A stretch of DNA of 64,000 nucleotides from Desulfomonilaceae bacterium (GTDB lineage Bacteria; Desulfobacterota; Desulfomonilia; Desulfomonilales; Desulfomonilaceae), in contig JBAZSD010000003.1 in assembly GCA_041662605.1 (NCBI GenBank), forward strand, positions 1 to 64,000. Reading direction: 5' to 3'. Shown here piece after piece: positions 21,582 to 31,071 of the stretch (positions within the stretch are counted from its first letter, which is position 1; every line of letters starts with the position of its first letter). The position numbers and the translations under genes are program-made. The notes below the pieces were generated by a model. The model worked only from the letters and a program-made list of their open reading frames with translations, had not been told where the DNA came from and ran no database searches.

Positions 21582-24086
21582 CTATCGCCGATCGGCTGCG
21601 CTCCCAGCGGCTTCCATGAGCCGCTTTTCGTCTTCCGGCGTTAGCTTCGGCGCATCAACAGTGATGGTGAGCTTACCAATCTTGCCCGTAAATTTGAAGG
21701 GTACCTGGTAGTCCCGGTCATCGACCGGCGTTCCGGTGTCCTCGCCGATGTCGAAGGTGTCGTCCCACTGGAGAATGAGCGGTACTGTGCGCTCCATCTT
21801 CTCCGTCACTACGACCTTACCGTCGACCTTCAGCACGCCGACGCCTCCGCGGCCGATACCACTGATGTTATTGAGGGCCAGAGTGGCAAAGCCCAGGCCA
21901 TCATAATTGAAGTCGAACTCGATGGAGTGTTTGCCGGGCGAAAGAGAGCCATTCCCCTCCCACCGAACCCGATTGAGATTGAGTACGTTCCAGGTGAAAA
22001 CCGGCTTGTTCTTCAGCAGATAGAGACCATACCCGCCGAACCGCCCGCCGTTCGTATTGATCATGCCCTCAGCGCCACCCTGAGGAATTTCTACCTCGGC
22101 GGTGATCGTGTATGAGGAGTTGAGCAGGTTGGGAGCGCCCCCATGTGGGATGCCGGTCACCGTCTCGCCGGAGTACGTAAATACCGTCCGACCGGCTGTG
22201 GGGCTGGGACGCGGAGCATCCAACCGTGTAAACACCGCCGCATCCAGTGGTAGGACATGATACTTGGCCATTTCCACCCAGAGCAGTTCCTGCATTTCCT
22301 TCAGCTTAGCGGGGTTGGAAGCGGCCAAATCGTCGTTCTGCGTCCAGTCCTTGCTGATGTCATACAGCTCCCATTTGAAGCCATTCGCGGGATCCTGAAT
22401 TGCTGTTCCCATCAACTGCCAGGGCGGCCGAATCGGGACAGCGCTCAGCATCCAACCATCGTGGAACAGCCCCCGCACACCCATTATCTCGAAGTACTGG
22501 CTCATGTGTGTAGTCGGCGCATTCGCGTTGGCTTTGTCAAATGTGTAGGCCATGCTCACGCCCTCGATCGGCTTCTGCGCGACACCGTCAACCATGACGG
22601 GCGCAGTAATGCCGGTGACCTCGAGGATTGTAGGCATAACGTCAATCACGTGGTGGAACTGCCAGCGGAGGCCCCCCTTGTCCTTGATAACGTTCGGCCA
22701 CGAGATTGCCATGCCCTGGCGAGTGCCGCCGAAATAGGCAGGAATCTGCTTGACCCATTTAAAGGGTGTATCGAAGGCCCAAGCCCATGGAACCGCGTGG
22801 TGAGGAAAGGTCTGGTCTGTGCCCCAGAGGTCGTACCACTTCATCTGCTCCGCGACTGGCAGTTCGACCCCGTTGAATTGCATAACCTCGTTGGGGGTGC
22901 CGTTTGGTGATCCTTCGGCGCTGTGGCCATTGTCGCCGCTGATGTAGATGATCAGCGTGTTATCGAGCTTACCTATGTCCTCGACGGCCTGGATCACGCG
23001 GCCGATCTCGTGGTCGGTGTACGCCAGGTAGGCCGCATATACCTCCGCCTGTCGGATAAAGAGCCTCCTCTCCTCGGCCGTTAACGAGTCCCAGTGTCTA
23101 ACCAACTCATCCGGCCACGGAGTCAGCTTCGAGTCTTGTGGAATCACCCCGAGCTGCTTCTGGTTGGCGAAAATCTGATCGCGTAGAGCGTTCCAGCCCT
23201 TGTCAAACAGGCGCATGTCACTGATCTTCTTGATCCACTCCGGCGTCGGGTGGTGCGGCGCATGTGTGCCTCCAGGAGCGTAGTGAACGAAAAACGGCAT
23301 CGAGGGGTCAATGTCGTTCAACTGCTTCAGCCAGTGAATGGCGTCATCGGCCATGGCCGTGGTCAGGTTCCATCTGGGATTGCCGACGTACGGATATATA
23401 GCCGTAGTGTTACGGAACAGGTTTGGCTGCCATTGGCTGGCGTCACCGCCGACGAAGCCATAGAAGTACTCGAAGCCCATGCCGATCGGCCATTGATTGA
23501 ACGGACCGGCCTGACTCGCACACCAGTCCGGAACGTTATGATCTTTGCCGAACCACGACGTGCGGTAGCCATTGTCCAAAAGAATCCGGCCAATGCTCGC
23601 GCTTTCCTTGCCGATGACGCTGTTGTATCCAGGGAAGCCCGTAGACATTTCGGAGACCACACCAAAGCCCACCGAGTGGTGATTACGGCCGGTGAGTAGC
23701 GCCGCTCGCGTGGGCGAGCACAACGCCGTGGAATGGAAGTTGGTGTAGCGTAGCCCGGCGTTGGCTATTCGGTCGAGCGCCGGCGTCGGAATGACCCCTC
23801 CAAAAGTGCTTGGAGCCCCAAAACCGACGTCGTCAGTCATAATTAGCAGCACATTTGGGGCTCCCTTGGGTGGTACCACCGCGGGAGGCCACCATGGCTT
23901 GGACTGGGTGGCGTTTAGGTTGATCACACCGCCGAACTGCGGTGGCGGGGATGGGAGATATTTCCCGTCAATAGTGGTGGTCGATGAGGGCGAACCGGTT
24001 GTCTGCTGGGCGCCGCTAAAACCCGCAGCGAAGGTGATGAGTGTTACCAATGCTGCGAAAATCAGTAGCTGATTGCGAGTTCTCAT
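21582..24086 (-). CDS. Arylsulfatase, Cys-type formylglycine enzyme, exported
   Basis: 834 residues. A signal peptide (hydrophobic L-L-I-F-A-A-L-V-T-L-I-T-F-A-A before S-G-A-Q-Q) sends it to the periplasm. N-V-L-L-I-M-T-D-D-V-G-F-G gives calcium ligands and C123-S-P-T-R carries the Cys converted to formylglycine; Y-I-S-G-D-N-G-H is the distal metal motif. A C-terminal beta-sandwich from about 610 follows. The length (usual sulfatases are 450-550) and added C-terminal domain match the large arylsulfatases seen in soil bacteria. Substrate unknown. No formylglycine-generating enzyme is visible in the window. Confidence 0.93.
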   Translation of the reverse strand: MRTRNQLLIFAALVTLITFAAGFSGAQQTTGSPSSTTTIDGKYLPSPPPQFGGVINLNATQSKPWWPPAVVPPKGAPNVLLIMTDDVGFGAPSTFGGVIPTPALDRIANAGLRYTNFHSTALCSPTRAALLTGRNHHSVGFGVVSEMSTGFPGYNSVIGKESASIGRILLDNGYRTSWFGKDHNVPDWCASQAGPFNQWPIGMGFEYFYGFVGGDASQWQPNLFRNTTAIYPYVGNPRWNLTTAMADDAIHWLKQLNDIDPSMPFFVHYAPGGTHAPHHPTPEWIKKISDMRLFDKGWNALRDQIFANQKQLGVIPQDSKLTPWPDELVRHWDSLTAEERRLFIRQAEVYAAYLAYTDHEIGRVIQAVEDIGKLDNTLIIYISGDNGHSAEGSPNGTPNEVMQFNGVELPVAEQMKWYDLWGTDQTFPHHAVPWAWAFDTPFKWVKQIPAYFGGTRQGMAISWPNVIKDKGGLRWQFHHVIDVMPTILEVTGITAPVMVDGVAQKPIEGVSMAYTFDKANANAPTTHMSQYFEIMGVRGLFHDGWMLSAVPIRPPWQLMGTAIQDPANGFKWELYDISKDWTQNDDLAASNPAKLKEMQELLWVEMAKYHVLPLDAAVFTRLDAPRPSPTAGRTVFTYSGETVTGIPHGGAPNLLNSSYTITAEVEIPQGGAEGMINTNGGRFGGYGLYLLKNKPVFTWNVLNLNRVRWEGNGSLSPGKHSIEFDFNYDGLGFATLALNNISGIGRGGVGVLKVDGKVVVTEKMERTVPLILQWDDTFDIGEDTGTPVDDRDYQVPFKFTGKIGKLTITVDAPKLTPEDEKRLMEAAGSAADRR

Positions 24087-24623
24087 TGGGTCCGTCTCCT
24101 TGGTGATCTCTTTAAGCTAAAAGCGATAGTCCCTCATCGCGTTCCTTTATACGGTCTTGCAAAGAGGTATTCGTTCACTGTCATCTGGGGAGTTCGACCT
24201 ATATCTGTTGTCCTTTCAGTCTTTGGCATCAATGCTTGTCTTGATTCAATTAGAAACAAGTGACTTGCGCTCTTCACAGGACAAGGCCTGAACTGCTGAG
24301 ATGAGACATCAAGATATGTGGTACGTTCTTACGCGAGGATCCAAAATTCTCTATGTCAACAAAGCTAATTTCTGACGAATCTCCGTTCCTGAAATCGGCA
24401 ATTGCAGCGGTGTACTATCCGGTATTTCTCACGGTCGGAACCAGACCTTCAAAACGCCAAAATCTTGACCGTAGCGGCTAGCCATTGCTTTTCGGCTTGG
24501 AAGCCACAGGACTTGGGAAGATGCTTCTGATGACAGGCGCAGTCAAGCAATTTCATGCCCAACTCGGTTCAAGGCCCCCTCACATTGGCCGTCCAATTGT
24601 CAGGTTTTGGCTCGACGTTACAT
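24087..24623. other. Intergenic region, no gene recognised
   Basis: About 540 bases upstream of the sulfatase and beyond the crotonase stop. No frame with a ribosome site or recognisable product was found; the sulfatase promoter must lie here but I cannot place it. Confidence 0.35.
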
Positions 24624-25484
24624 CTACTTCTTGTCCTCAGTCCACCAAGGGTAGAAATCAGGCATATCAGACGTTGGACTCATGGTGAAACTAGGCGCTC
24701 TTTTTTCAAGGAAACTCATCACCCCTTCAAAAGCGTCTTTCTGGAACCCACACCAATAAAAACACCGTGAGTCTATTAAATGAACCGTTTCTGGATCTCT
24801 TTCTATGAGCCCATGCCAAAGCAGGCCTTTACTCAAAGCTACTGAAACCGCTGAAGTGTTCTTGGCAATCTCGGCGCTAATAGCCATCGCTTTAGGCAAC
24901 ACTTCATTTTTGTCAAGCACGTAGTTGAAAAGTCCGGAATCCTCCTCCTGCGAAGCACGAAACACTCTTCCGGTGTAAACTAGTTCTGTGGCCCTGGATA
25001 TGCCTATCAGGCGAGGCAAAAACCATGATGAGCAAGCTTCCGGGACCACTCCACGTCTGGTAAAAACAAATCCTATCTTGGCGTTTGCCGCTACGATACG
25101 GATGTCCATCGGAAGTGTCATTGTTATTCCGACACCTACTGCATGACCGTTTATCGCGCCAATAACAGGCTTACGACATTTCCAGATTGCCATGGCGACT
25201 TTCCCACCCTCATCCCTGTGTTCATTTATGGCAATGTCCCGGCCCTCCCTCTTGGACACGTCAAAGGTTAAGGCCCCATACGAAAGATCTGCTCCTGCGC
25301 AGAAAGCCTTGCCCGCTCCAGTAACCACGATCACTCGGATTGAGTCGTCCTTGTCAGCCTCTTCAAAGATCATTTCCAGTTCCTTGCCCATAGTCAAAGT
25401 GAAGGCGTTCATATGATCGGGACGATTTAGGGTTACAATGGCGACTCCATCGCAAATTTCCAGTCGGGTCTCGGTTAAATTCAT
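24624..25484 (-). CDS. Enoyl-CoA hydratase/isomerase (crotonase) family protein
   Basis: 286 residues. I-V-T-L-N-R-P-D-H-M-N-A-F, V-V-T-G-A-G-K-A-F-C-A-G-A-D-L (oxyanion hole), and I-G-A-I-N-G-H-A-V-G-V-G-I-T-M-T-L-P are classic crotonase blocks. The second catalytic Glu region reads V-F-T-R-R-G-V-V-P-E-A. It acts on acyl-CoA in the cytoplasm; the exact acyl group is unknown. AGGAGAGAGATAAGG precedes the ATG. It is separated by about 140 bases from the regulator upstream on the same strand. Confidence 0.9.
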   Translation of the reverse strand: MNLTETRLEICDGVAIVTLNRPDHMNAFTLTMGKELEMIFEEADKDDSIRVIVVTGAGKAFCAGADLSYGALTFDVSKREGRDIAINEHRDEGGKVAMAIWKCRKPVIGAINGHAVGVGITMTLPMDIRIVAANAKIGFVFTRRGVVPEACSSWFLPRLIGISRATELVYTGRVFRASQEEDSGLFNYVLDKNEVLPKAMAISAEIAKNTSAVSVALSKGLLWHGLIERDPETVHLIDSRCFYWCGFQKDAFEGVMSFLEKRAPSFTMSPTSDMPDFYPWWTEDKK

Positions 25485-25623
25485 AGCCTTATCTCTCTCC
25501 TTTTTGTATGCCGTCTTCTCAATTGAACTAAGGTGAAAAAATAGACGCCAATGTTTAGATCAAAGACAAGACCGAGGCGCCAGGATAGGAAAGGTAAAGA
25601 TTCCGTACGGCAAGTACATTGGG

Positions 25624-26619
25624 TTACTCTGAAAAAATGGCCACGGAGTACCCTGTGAATCTCCTCTGGTATTCGTTTGGTCTCAAGCCAGTGATTCTGA
25701 CAAATATTTTCCTGAAAAACGGGATGTCTTCGTACCCAACTTGATATGCTATTTCACTGAAAGTCTGCCTACCTTCCTCCAGCAAGAGTTTAGCTCTTTC
25801 TACGCGCAATTTCTGTAAATAACCCAATGGTGTCACTCCTAGTGACCGCTTGAAGCGGCGTTCCATGGATCGCCGGCTCATTCCGCACTCTTGCGCCAGC
25901 CACTCGTAATCAATTGGTTCAGAGTTATGCTGTTCTATCCACTCCTGGGCTTTCACTACTAAAGGGTCTCCATGGTCCTTTCGAAAAATCAAACGCTCAT
26001 AGGGAGCCTGCGATACTCTACCCATATCCAGGACCATCGTCTTTGCTGACTCCACAGCCGCCTGCCGACCGCAAAATTTTTCCACAAGGTATAGAGAAAG
26101 ATCCAGACCAGCGTTTACACCCGCTGAACAATACAGACGACCGTGATCAATGTACATCTTATCCTGTTTCAATTTCACCTGTGGATATCTTTTGCGGAAC
26201 ATATCTACAAATCCCCAATGGAGGGTGGCGGATTTACCATCAAGAAGTCCGGTTTCCGCCAGTAAAAAGACGCCCGTGCAAATGCTGGCGACATGGGCGC
26301 CTCGATCGTAATGATGGCGTATCCAGGGTACCAGTTCTGGATTCTTTTCAAGAATTTCCTGAATATATGTAGCTGAGGATATAACAATCAGGTCGGTCTG
26401 ATGAACATCCTCGATGCTGCAATGGGGTTGGATATAGATATTATTCACGGATCTGATAGGCTGCCCGTCCGCCGAGGCGATTGTTACGTCAAAAAACGGT
26501 GTGCTGGGCGATTTAGTCAGACGATTCCAGAGCCGCCCCGCCTGATTCAAAATATCCATGGGTCCAAAAATGGTTGTCGCCATGGTGTTGTGAGGCGCAA
26601 GAATTGTGACTTTTTTCAT
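25624..26619 (-). CDS. GlxA-type transcriptional regulator (DJ-1/PfpI domain plus AraC HTH)
   Basis: 331 residues. The N-terminal DJ-1/PfpI-like domain has its nucleophile elbow at A-S-I-C114-T-G-V-F-L-L-A-E-T-G-L-L-D-G and T-L-H-W. The C-terminal AraC double helix-turn-helix (about 220-325) includes C-G-M-S-R-R-S-M-E-R-R-F-K-R and F-S-E-I-A-Y-Q-V-G-Y-E-D-I-P-F-F-R-K-I-F. Such regulators sense small molecules; the ligand is unknown. It may control the crotonase gene downstream or the divergent DUF3795 gene. Confidence 0.92.
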   Translation of the reverse strand: MKKVTILAPHNTMATTIFGPMDILNQAGRLWNRLTKSPSTPFFDVTIASADGQPIRSVNNIYIQPHCSIEDVHQTDLIVISSATYIQEILEKNPELVPWIRHHYDRGAHVASICTGVFLLAETGLLDGKSATLHWGFVDMFRKRYPQVKLKQDKMYIDHGRLYCSAGVNAGLDLSLYLVEKFCGRQAAVESAKTMVLDMGRVSQAPYERLIFRKDHGDPLVVKAQEWIEQHNSEPIDYEWLAQECGMSRRSMERRFKRSLGVTPLGYLQKLRVERAKLLLEEGRQTFSEIAYQVGYEDIPFFRKIFVRITGLRPNEYQRRFTGYSVAIFSE

Positions 26620-26787
26620 CGGTTACCGCTAGACGGCAAAGATTGGCGATATCGCATATCACACTGTCGATTATGCCACTTTCTTCTCCCTACTGCCATA
26701 GTTATGATCATACAAAATACTCCACCGTTTAGCAGGGGGTAATGAGCCCCCAAAGGAGTAACTTGTCTCAATGGAAGGAGAAAGGAC

Positions 26788-27243
26788 ATGCCTGATGCAA
26801 AAGTCAAAGAGTCAATAGCCCCCTGCGGTCTCTGTTGCGAAACTTGTTTTGCTCATGTTGACGGAGATATACGGAGATACAGCCTCAAACTTTCGGAAAA
26901 ATTGGGAAATTTCCACATCAACGCCAAACGATTTGAGACGCTTCTGGATGATCCTATTTTTAGCAAATACCCTGCTTTCAAGGAGATGCTCGACTATTTC
27001 GCCTCGGAAAATTGTAAGGGGTGTCGCAACGAGCAGTGTAAGTTGTTTAAGAACTGTGGAGTACGCGGGTGTCACCAGGAAAAGCAGATTGATTTTTGCT
27101 ACCAGTGTGACGAGTTTCCCTGTGAGAAAACTAATTTTGATTCTGGCCTGTATAAAGGATGGGTGATGATAAATGAGAAGATCAGGGCAATGGGTATAGA
27201 AAAATATTGCGAGGCTGCCAGAAGCCGATCCAGATATCCATAA
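26788..27243 (+). CDS. DUF3795 cysteine-rich protein
   Basis: 151 residues with repeated Cys motifs: A-P-C-G-L-C-C-E-T-C at the N-terminus, C-K-G-C-R, C-K-L-F-K-N-C, R-G-C-H and a final C-Y-Q-C-D-E-F-P-C. This is the DUF3795 pattern, common in anaerobes, which probably binds zinc or an iron-sulfur cluster. The biochemical role is unknown. AAGGAGAAAGG precedes the ATG. Divergent from the GlxA-type regulator. Confidence 0.85.
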   Translation: MPDAKVKESIAPCGLCCETCFAHVDGDIRRYSLKLSEKLGNFHINAKRFETLLDDPIFSKYPAFKEMLDYFASENCKGCRNEQCKLFKNCGVRGCHQEKQIDFCYQCDEFPCEKTNFDSGLYKGWVMINEKIRAMGIEKYCEAARSRSRYP

Positions 27244-27682
27244 AAGACATACCCATACGAAGTTTTTGTTCATATGTGCTTGTTGCTGACTTTTAATTCC
27301 GGGACTGAACCTCCCTCGGTGATAACTGTAATAATTAACGCCTCATCAACCAGCGAGTTGTTAGGGTAAGATACGACCGTAAAGGTTACGATTGACCAGG
27401 GGAGGTATGGTGCGGTAAGCTCAAGAAAAAATACAATAGAAGCTTCTTTGTCCACGTGACGACGGTTTTGCTACTGTTGGGTCCCGTGGGGAAGCGGAAC
27501 CAGCTTCTTCAGGTCGGAGGAACCAACCAGCGGCTGTTCAGCGGCCCCCAAAACTTCCGAAATGGCAAGACCACAGCATAATTCCTGATATAAATATCAA
27601 AGAATGCAAGCAAGAAATGGCAAATTCAGACCCGCGGGTGTAGACAGTCGAGCAAATCGCCTACAGTCCTGAGGTACATTTT
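27244..27682. other. Intergenic region, no gene recognised
   Basis: About 440 bases. Only short frames without ribosome sites; no repeat seen. It should carry the promoter of the metallophosphoesterase. Confidence 0.35.
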
Positions 27683-28975
27683 ATGGCTAAAAGTTATTAT
27701 TTTATCAGCGACTTGCACATCGGGGGCGATGAAGCCCTCGGCGTCTGCGATTATGAGGCGGAGTTGGTGGCGTTTCTGCAAATGCTGGCGGATCAGGGAC
27801 AAGAAGTCGAACTCGTTATTGTGGGCGATATCTTCGGCATGTGGGAATTTACCAATATCAAGGGTCCGGAGAAACTACAGGCATTGATGCAACAGTTCCC
27901 CAATATTTTCGAAGCATTCCGGGAAGCCGGTAAGAAGATCAAGATAACCCTTTTGCCCGGTAATCACGACTATGAAATCGCCTGTTATCCCGAATTCGTG
28001 GAAATTTTCAAGGATTTCAATATCGGTCTTGAACAACGACCGGCAATAACCCGGGAACTTGACGGCAAGCGGTTCTGGATTGAACACGGCAACCAGTATG
28101 ATGACTTCAACCACATGCCCGATTTCGGTAACCCGTACGCTCTACCGGCAGGGTATTTTATCACTAGCGGGATGGTGAGCGGGGCCGGAAAACATTCCGA
28201 ATACGGACGCTACAATTGGCTCAAGGATATCCAGTCGGTGTATCCCACGGAAGAGATCCCATACTGGGTGATCTCGAATTACTTTTACCGGGAAATGAGC
28301 GTCTGGCTGCGCTGGCTGATTTTGCCATTTTTGCTCCTGTCCGGCTTGACAACCTTCGTCCTGGCGGGGGCTGCGCTGGAGTGGCTGGGTATAACCCAGA
28401 CCAATATTTTCCTTTACAACGGCCTGTTCACCTCCCTGGGCTTTCTTGGGAATCTGGCGCAGATCGTGCTAATCATTAATGCCATCGTCTTGTCGGTACT
28501 AGGCGTCCTTTTCGTACCGCTAAGCTTTATCCTGCGAGACATCAGGAAAACTCTGAAACGATTTCACCTGATAACACATCCGCATGATTTTACTGCAGGA
28601 AAGGAACAGAGCTATCTGGACGCTGCCCAAGCGGTCTTTGAGCGCGATCCCGACACGATCATCTTCATCTATGGGCACACCCACGCCCCCTCGCTGCGGC
28701 GGCTTGGGAACCGGATAGTGCTCAACACCGGTACATGGCTGAAAAGGCTGGTCAGGGTACCGCTGCGCTTTGGCTATCTGCCAGATATCTATGTCCCCTA
28801 TTATTTTTTAGATTATTTTAAACTCAGCGACGCCGACGGCGCCATCGCCATAGACTTTCAACGGGTTGCCAAGGCTCAACCTCGGGAATTGGATCTCTTG
28901 CAGCGTCTCCTGATATCCAGGAAACGCCGTCAGACGGAAGAACCCATACCTGCGCGAACGATCCTTGAGGTCTGA
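27683..28975 (+). CDS. Calcineurin-like metallophosphoesterase with inserted membrane domain
   Basis: 430 residues. Metal motifs in order: D10-L-H12-I-G, G-D49-I-F-G-M-W-E, G-N94-H-D, H-G-N-Q-Y-D (about 135) and G-H-T-H (about 333). The L-P-G-N-H-D/W-x-H-G layout resembles LpxH-type and related lipid pyrophosphatases. Between H-G-N-Q-Y-D and G-H-T-H lie two or three hydrophobic helices (about 212-290), which would anchor the catalytic domain to the inner-membrane face. Substrate is probably lipid-linked (inference). GAGG precedes the ATG. Confidence 0.85.
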   Translation: MAKSYYFISDLHIGGDEALGVCDYEAELVAFLQMLADQGQEVELVIVGDIFGMWEFTNIKGPEKLQALMQQFPNIFEAFREAGKKIKITLLPGNHDYEIACYPEFVEIFKDFNIGLEQRPAITRELDGKRFWIEHGNQYDDFNHMPDFGNPYALPAGYFITSGMVSGAGKHSEYGRYNWLKDIQSVYPTEEIPYWVISNYFYREMSVWLRWLILPFLLLSGLTTFVLAGAALEWLGITQTNIFLYNGLFTSLGFLGNLAQIVLIINAIVLSVLGVLFVPLSFILRDIRKTLKRFHLITHPHDFTAGKEQSYLDAAQAVFERDPDTIIFIYGHTHAPSLRRLGNRIVLNTGTWLKRLVRVPLRFGYLPDIYVPYYFLDYFKLSDADGAIAIDFQRVAKAQPRELDLLQRLLISRKRRQTEEPIPARTILEV

Positions 28976-29504
28976 CGCTGTTTGAGAGTAAAGTTTCTTG
29001 ATTAGCGCAAAAGATCTGGGATGATAGTGGTCTCCATATAACAATGGTTCATTTGAGCCGAGACATCTTCTTGGACCACACCGCCATTTGGAGCAAATAC
29101 AGACGCTCCCGCAAACCCTTTCGCACCAGAAAGAGACGGACCGAAAATCAGTGACTTCGCTCAGCTTCCCGAATCTGCGGGAAATGACATGAACGAGACC
29201 GTGTTCCTACCGCTGTTCCTGGGCATAAATTGGTTACGCCGGAAAACTTTAATATTTCTATTGCTTCCCTGTCACCGATGATGTATTCTATATTTGAAGC
29301 TTAACTTGTATTGCTCCAGTTGCTCCGTCAATTCACGGTCACGGGTGTTATGCGAGAATTAAGATCGTAGAACGTGGTACCCGGCCGTGGATAGGTCCGA
29401 ATTATCCTGTCGATTTATCCCCGATCACCAAAACCCCGTTATTCATTAACCTAAACGCACTTTCACAGGATTGTGTCGAGCGTTTTTTCAAAAGGAGCTA
29501 CAAA
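28976..29504. other. Intergenic region with a short coding remnant
   Basis: About 530 bases upstream of the RRM gene. Its left part holds the possible remnant listed at 29002-29165; the right part is the long leader/promoter region of the RRM gene, in which I place no site. Confidence 0.35.
29002..29165 (-). pseudogene. Possible C-terminal remnant of a carbon-nitrogen hydrolase (nitrilase-like)
   Basis: The minus strand encodes L-I-F-G-P-S-L-S-G-A-K-G-F-A-G-A-S-V-F-A-P-N-G-G-V-V-Q-E-D (in two parts: I-F-G-P-S-L-S and G-A-S-V-F-A-P-N-G-G-V-V), then M-E-T-T-I-I-P-D-L-L-R and a stop. G-A-S-V-F-x-P-N-G-x-V-V is a common C-terminal pattern of nitrilase-family hydrolases. There is no start and an upstream stop in frame, so at most a remnant. 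Confidence 0.3.
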
Positions 29505-29807
29505 ATGAGTTTTAACATTTATGTTGGTAATCTTTCTTTCGACGCTAGCGAAGGCGAACTAAGAACTCTATTCGGCGCATATGGCGCAGTGGATACCGTA
29601 AAGATCATTTCTGATCAGTTTACCGGTAGATCTCGCGGTTTTGGTTTTGTTGAGATGCAGGACCGTGAAGAAGGTTTGCGTGCAGTCAAGGAACTGGATT
29701 CCAAGGAAATGGGTGGACGAGCCCTAAAGATAAACGAAGCCAAACCCAAAACCTCCGGAGGAGGAGGGGGCCGTCGCAATGACAGAGACGGCGGTTCTCG
29801 CTGGTAA
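29505..29807 (+). CDS. RNA-binding protein with one RRM domain and glycine-rich tail
   Basis: 100 residues. RNP2 is N-I-Y-V-G-N-L (residues 4-10) and RNP1 is S-R-G-F-G-F-V-E-M; the domain ends near residue 80, followed by a G-G-G-G-G-R-R-N-D-R-D-G-G tail. This is the small cyanobacterial/proteobacterial RRM type, which binds single-stranded RNA and is often cold-induced; its target here is unknown. AAGGAGC precedes the ATG and a textbook terminator follows at 29844, so the gene is transcribed alone. Confidence 0.95.
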   Translation: MSFNIYVGNLSFDASEGELRTLFGAYGAVDTVKIISDQFTGRSRGFGFVEMQDREEGLRAVKELDSKEMGGRALKINEAKPKTSGGGGGRRNDRDGGSRW

Positions 29808-29843
29808 AACCTTACTGAAAAAATAAACCATTGAGATAATCAC

Positions 29844-29876
29844 ACAGGAGCTTGCTTCGGCAAGTTCCTGTTTTCA
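29844..29876 (+). terminator. Rho-independent terminator of the RRM gene
   Basis: An 11-12 bp stem (ACAGGAGCTTGC / GCAAGTTCCTGT, one G-T pair) closed by a TTCG tetraloop and followed by TTTT. Located 37 bases after the stop codon. Confidence 0.9.
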
Positions 29877-29885
29877 GTTTATTTG

Positions 29886-30070
29886 TTATATTCCCAAAAC
29901 AGTCACATCCCCGTAGTCATTGTAAACATCCTGGTCACGATATTTGATTCTAAACACTAATCTTGTGTTGAGCTGTTTATTCTTGGTCTCGAAATAAGCG
30001 CTTGCTACGTGGTAGTCTACCTGAAGAAACCTACTGCCCGTATAATCTATGACAATCGGTTGCCACCAGG
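29886..30070 (-). other. Start-less reading frame of protein-like composition
   Basis: About 62 minus-strand codons overlapping the 3' end of the gene at 30031-31071 in another frame: V-I-D-Y-T-G-S-R-F-L-Q-V-D-Y-H-V, then R-L-V-F-R-I-K-Y-R-D-Q-D-V-Y-N-D-Y-G-D-V and stop. The sequence looks like a real beta-rich domain end, but there is no start codon or ribosome site. It may be a remnant or a frameshifted tail. Family unknown. Confidence 0.25.
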
Positions 30071-31071
30071 TCCGCTATTTGTCGAGAATGATCGGAATAA
30101 AGCTGAATTGACTCGAAATCAGGCGTAAACAAGAGCTTCTGCATCAAAAGACCATCATCATCGAACCACTGGGGAAGCAATCCACCCAGGAAAAAGCCTC
30201 TTGCCTGAAGATCTTTCACTACCTCTCCTATCCAAGGTGAGGTGAGTTTGAGCCATACCTGAATGACGACGGATCCCTTTTTCACTGCTTCGGATTCCAA
30301 AGCTGATATACGTTCTGAAAAATCTGAACCGGTTTCATAAAAAGCTATACGTGCCACCTTTGCAAAATCGAAGAGATCCATACTAGATAGGGAATCCGTG
30401 TGGATGGGAAGTGACGCTGTTGATTCAGAAAAAGCGCGACCCGACAAGAAATGTTCATACATGAATCTCAGAGCCACTTTGTAGGGCCTTGGCAGAAATA
30501 TTTTCTGAGGAATGTTCCGGTACACGCGAAAGAACAACAAGGTGCTGACCCTTTGTGAGGTCACGCCCTCACCTGAATAGGTCTCTCCCGGCATCAATCC
30601 GACTTCCAACGCCGTAATATTAAAACCATACTTGGCCCCTTGCTTCTGCATGTGAACATGGTTGGTTACCGGCTCACCAAAGACGGTGTGCATGCCCAAT
30701 TTTGGGACTACATTGTCGATCATAAACTGCTCAATGGCTCCCGAAACCCCCTTAACTCGCCATTCTTTCAATACCAGACCAACCCCCCATTCATACACTT
30801 CTCGACTAGGGGCTGACCGGAAGAGGTTGTGAATACCTACGATTTCGCCGTCTGAGGACCTCGCTACTATGCTGTAATAGTCTCCCTTCTCATTGGCCGT
30901 GTTGAGTTGAACCGGATCATAGAACATTTTGATCGGATAATCTTCGCCATGCACAGATCGGAACAGACGTGCAACTCCCTCTCCATCCGCAGAACAAAAA
31001 AGACCAACGTCAAAAGATCCTGTGACTACGTTGGGTGGGTCCTGAATATTGATTTTCATGGTCTTACTCAT
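30031..31071 (-). CDS. GNAT-like acyltransferase domain protein
   Basis: About 346 residues. The N-terminal part has the GNAT layout: G-E-G-V-A-R-L-F-R-S-V-H-G, Y-S-I-V-A-R-S-S-D-G-E-I-V-G-I-H-N, and a helix with V-L-K-E-W-R-V-K-G-V-S-G; the usual acetyl-CoA pyrophosphate loop is degenerate. The C-terminal half could be a second, catalytically poor GNAT copy (W-I-G-E-V-V-K-D-L-Q-A-R-G-F-F-L-G-G). The start is uncertain: ATG 31071 is used, but frames from 31104 or 31059 are possible; none has a good ribosome site. Substrate unknown; I am sure of the gene, less so of the function. Confidence 0.6.
   Translation of the reverse strand: MSKTMKINIQDPPNVVTGSFDVGLFCSADGEGVARLFRSVHGEDYPIKMFYDPVQLNTANEKGDYYSIVARSSDGEIVGIHNLFRSAPSREVYEWGVGLVLKEWRVKGVSGAIEQFMIDNVVPKLGMHTVFGEPVTNHVHMQKQGAKYGFNITALEVGLMPGETYSGEGVTSQRVSTLLFFRVYRNIPQKIFLPRPYKVALRFMYEHFLSGRAFSESTASLPIHTDSLSSMDLFDFAKVARIAFYETGSDFSERISALESEAVKKGSVVIQVWLKLTSPWIGEVVKDLQARGFFLGGLLPQWFDDDGLLMQKLLFTPDFESIQLYSDHSRQIADLVATDCHRLYGQ

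Noticed and set aside
22257..22910. Long plus-strand frame of 217 codons inside the sulfatase gene
   Set aside because: Shadow of the sulfatase on the opposite strand; composition is not protein-like and there is no ribosome site.
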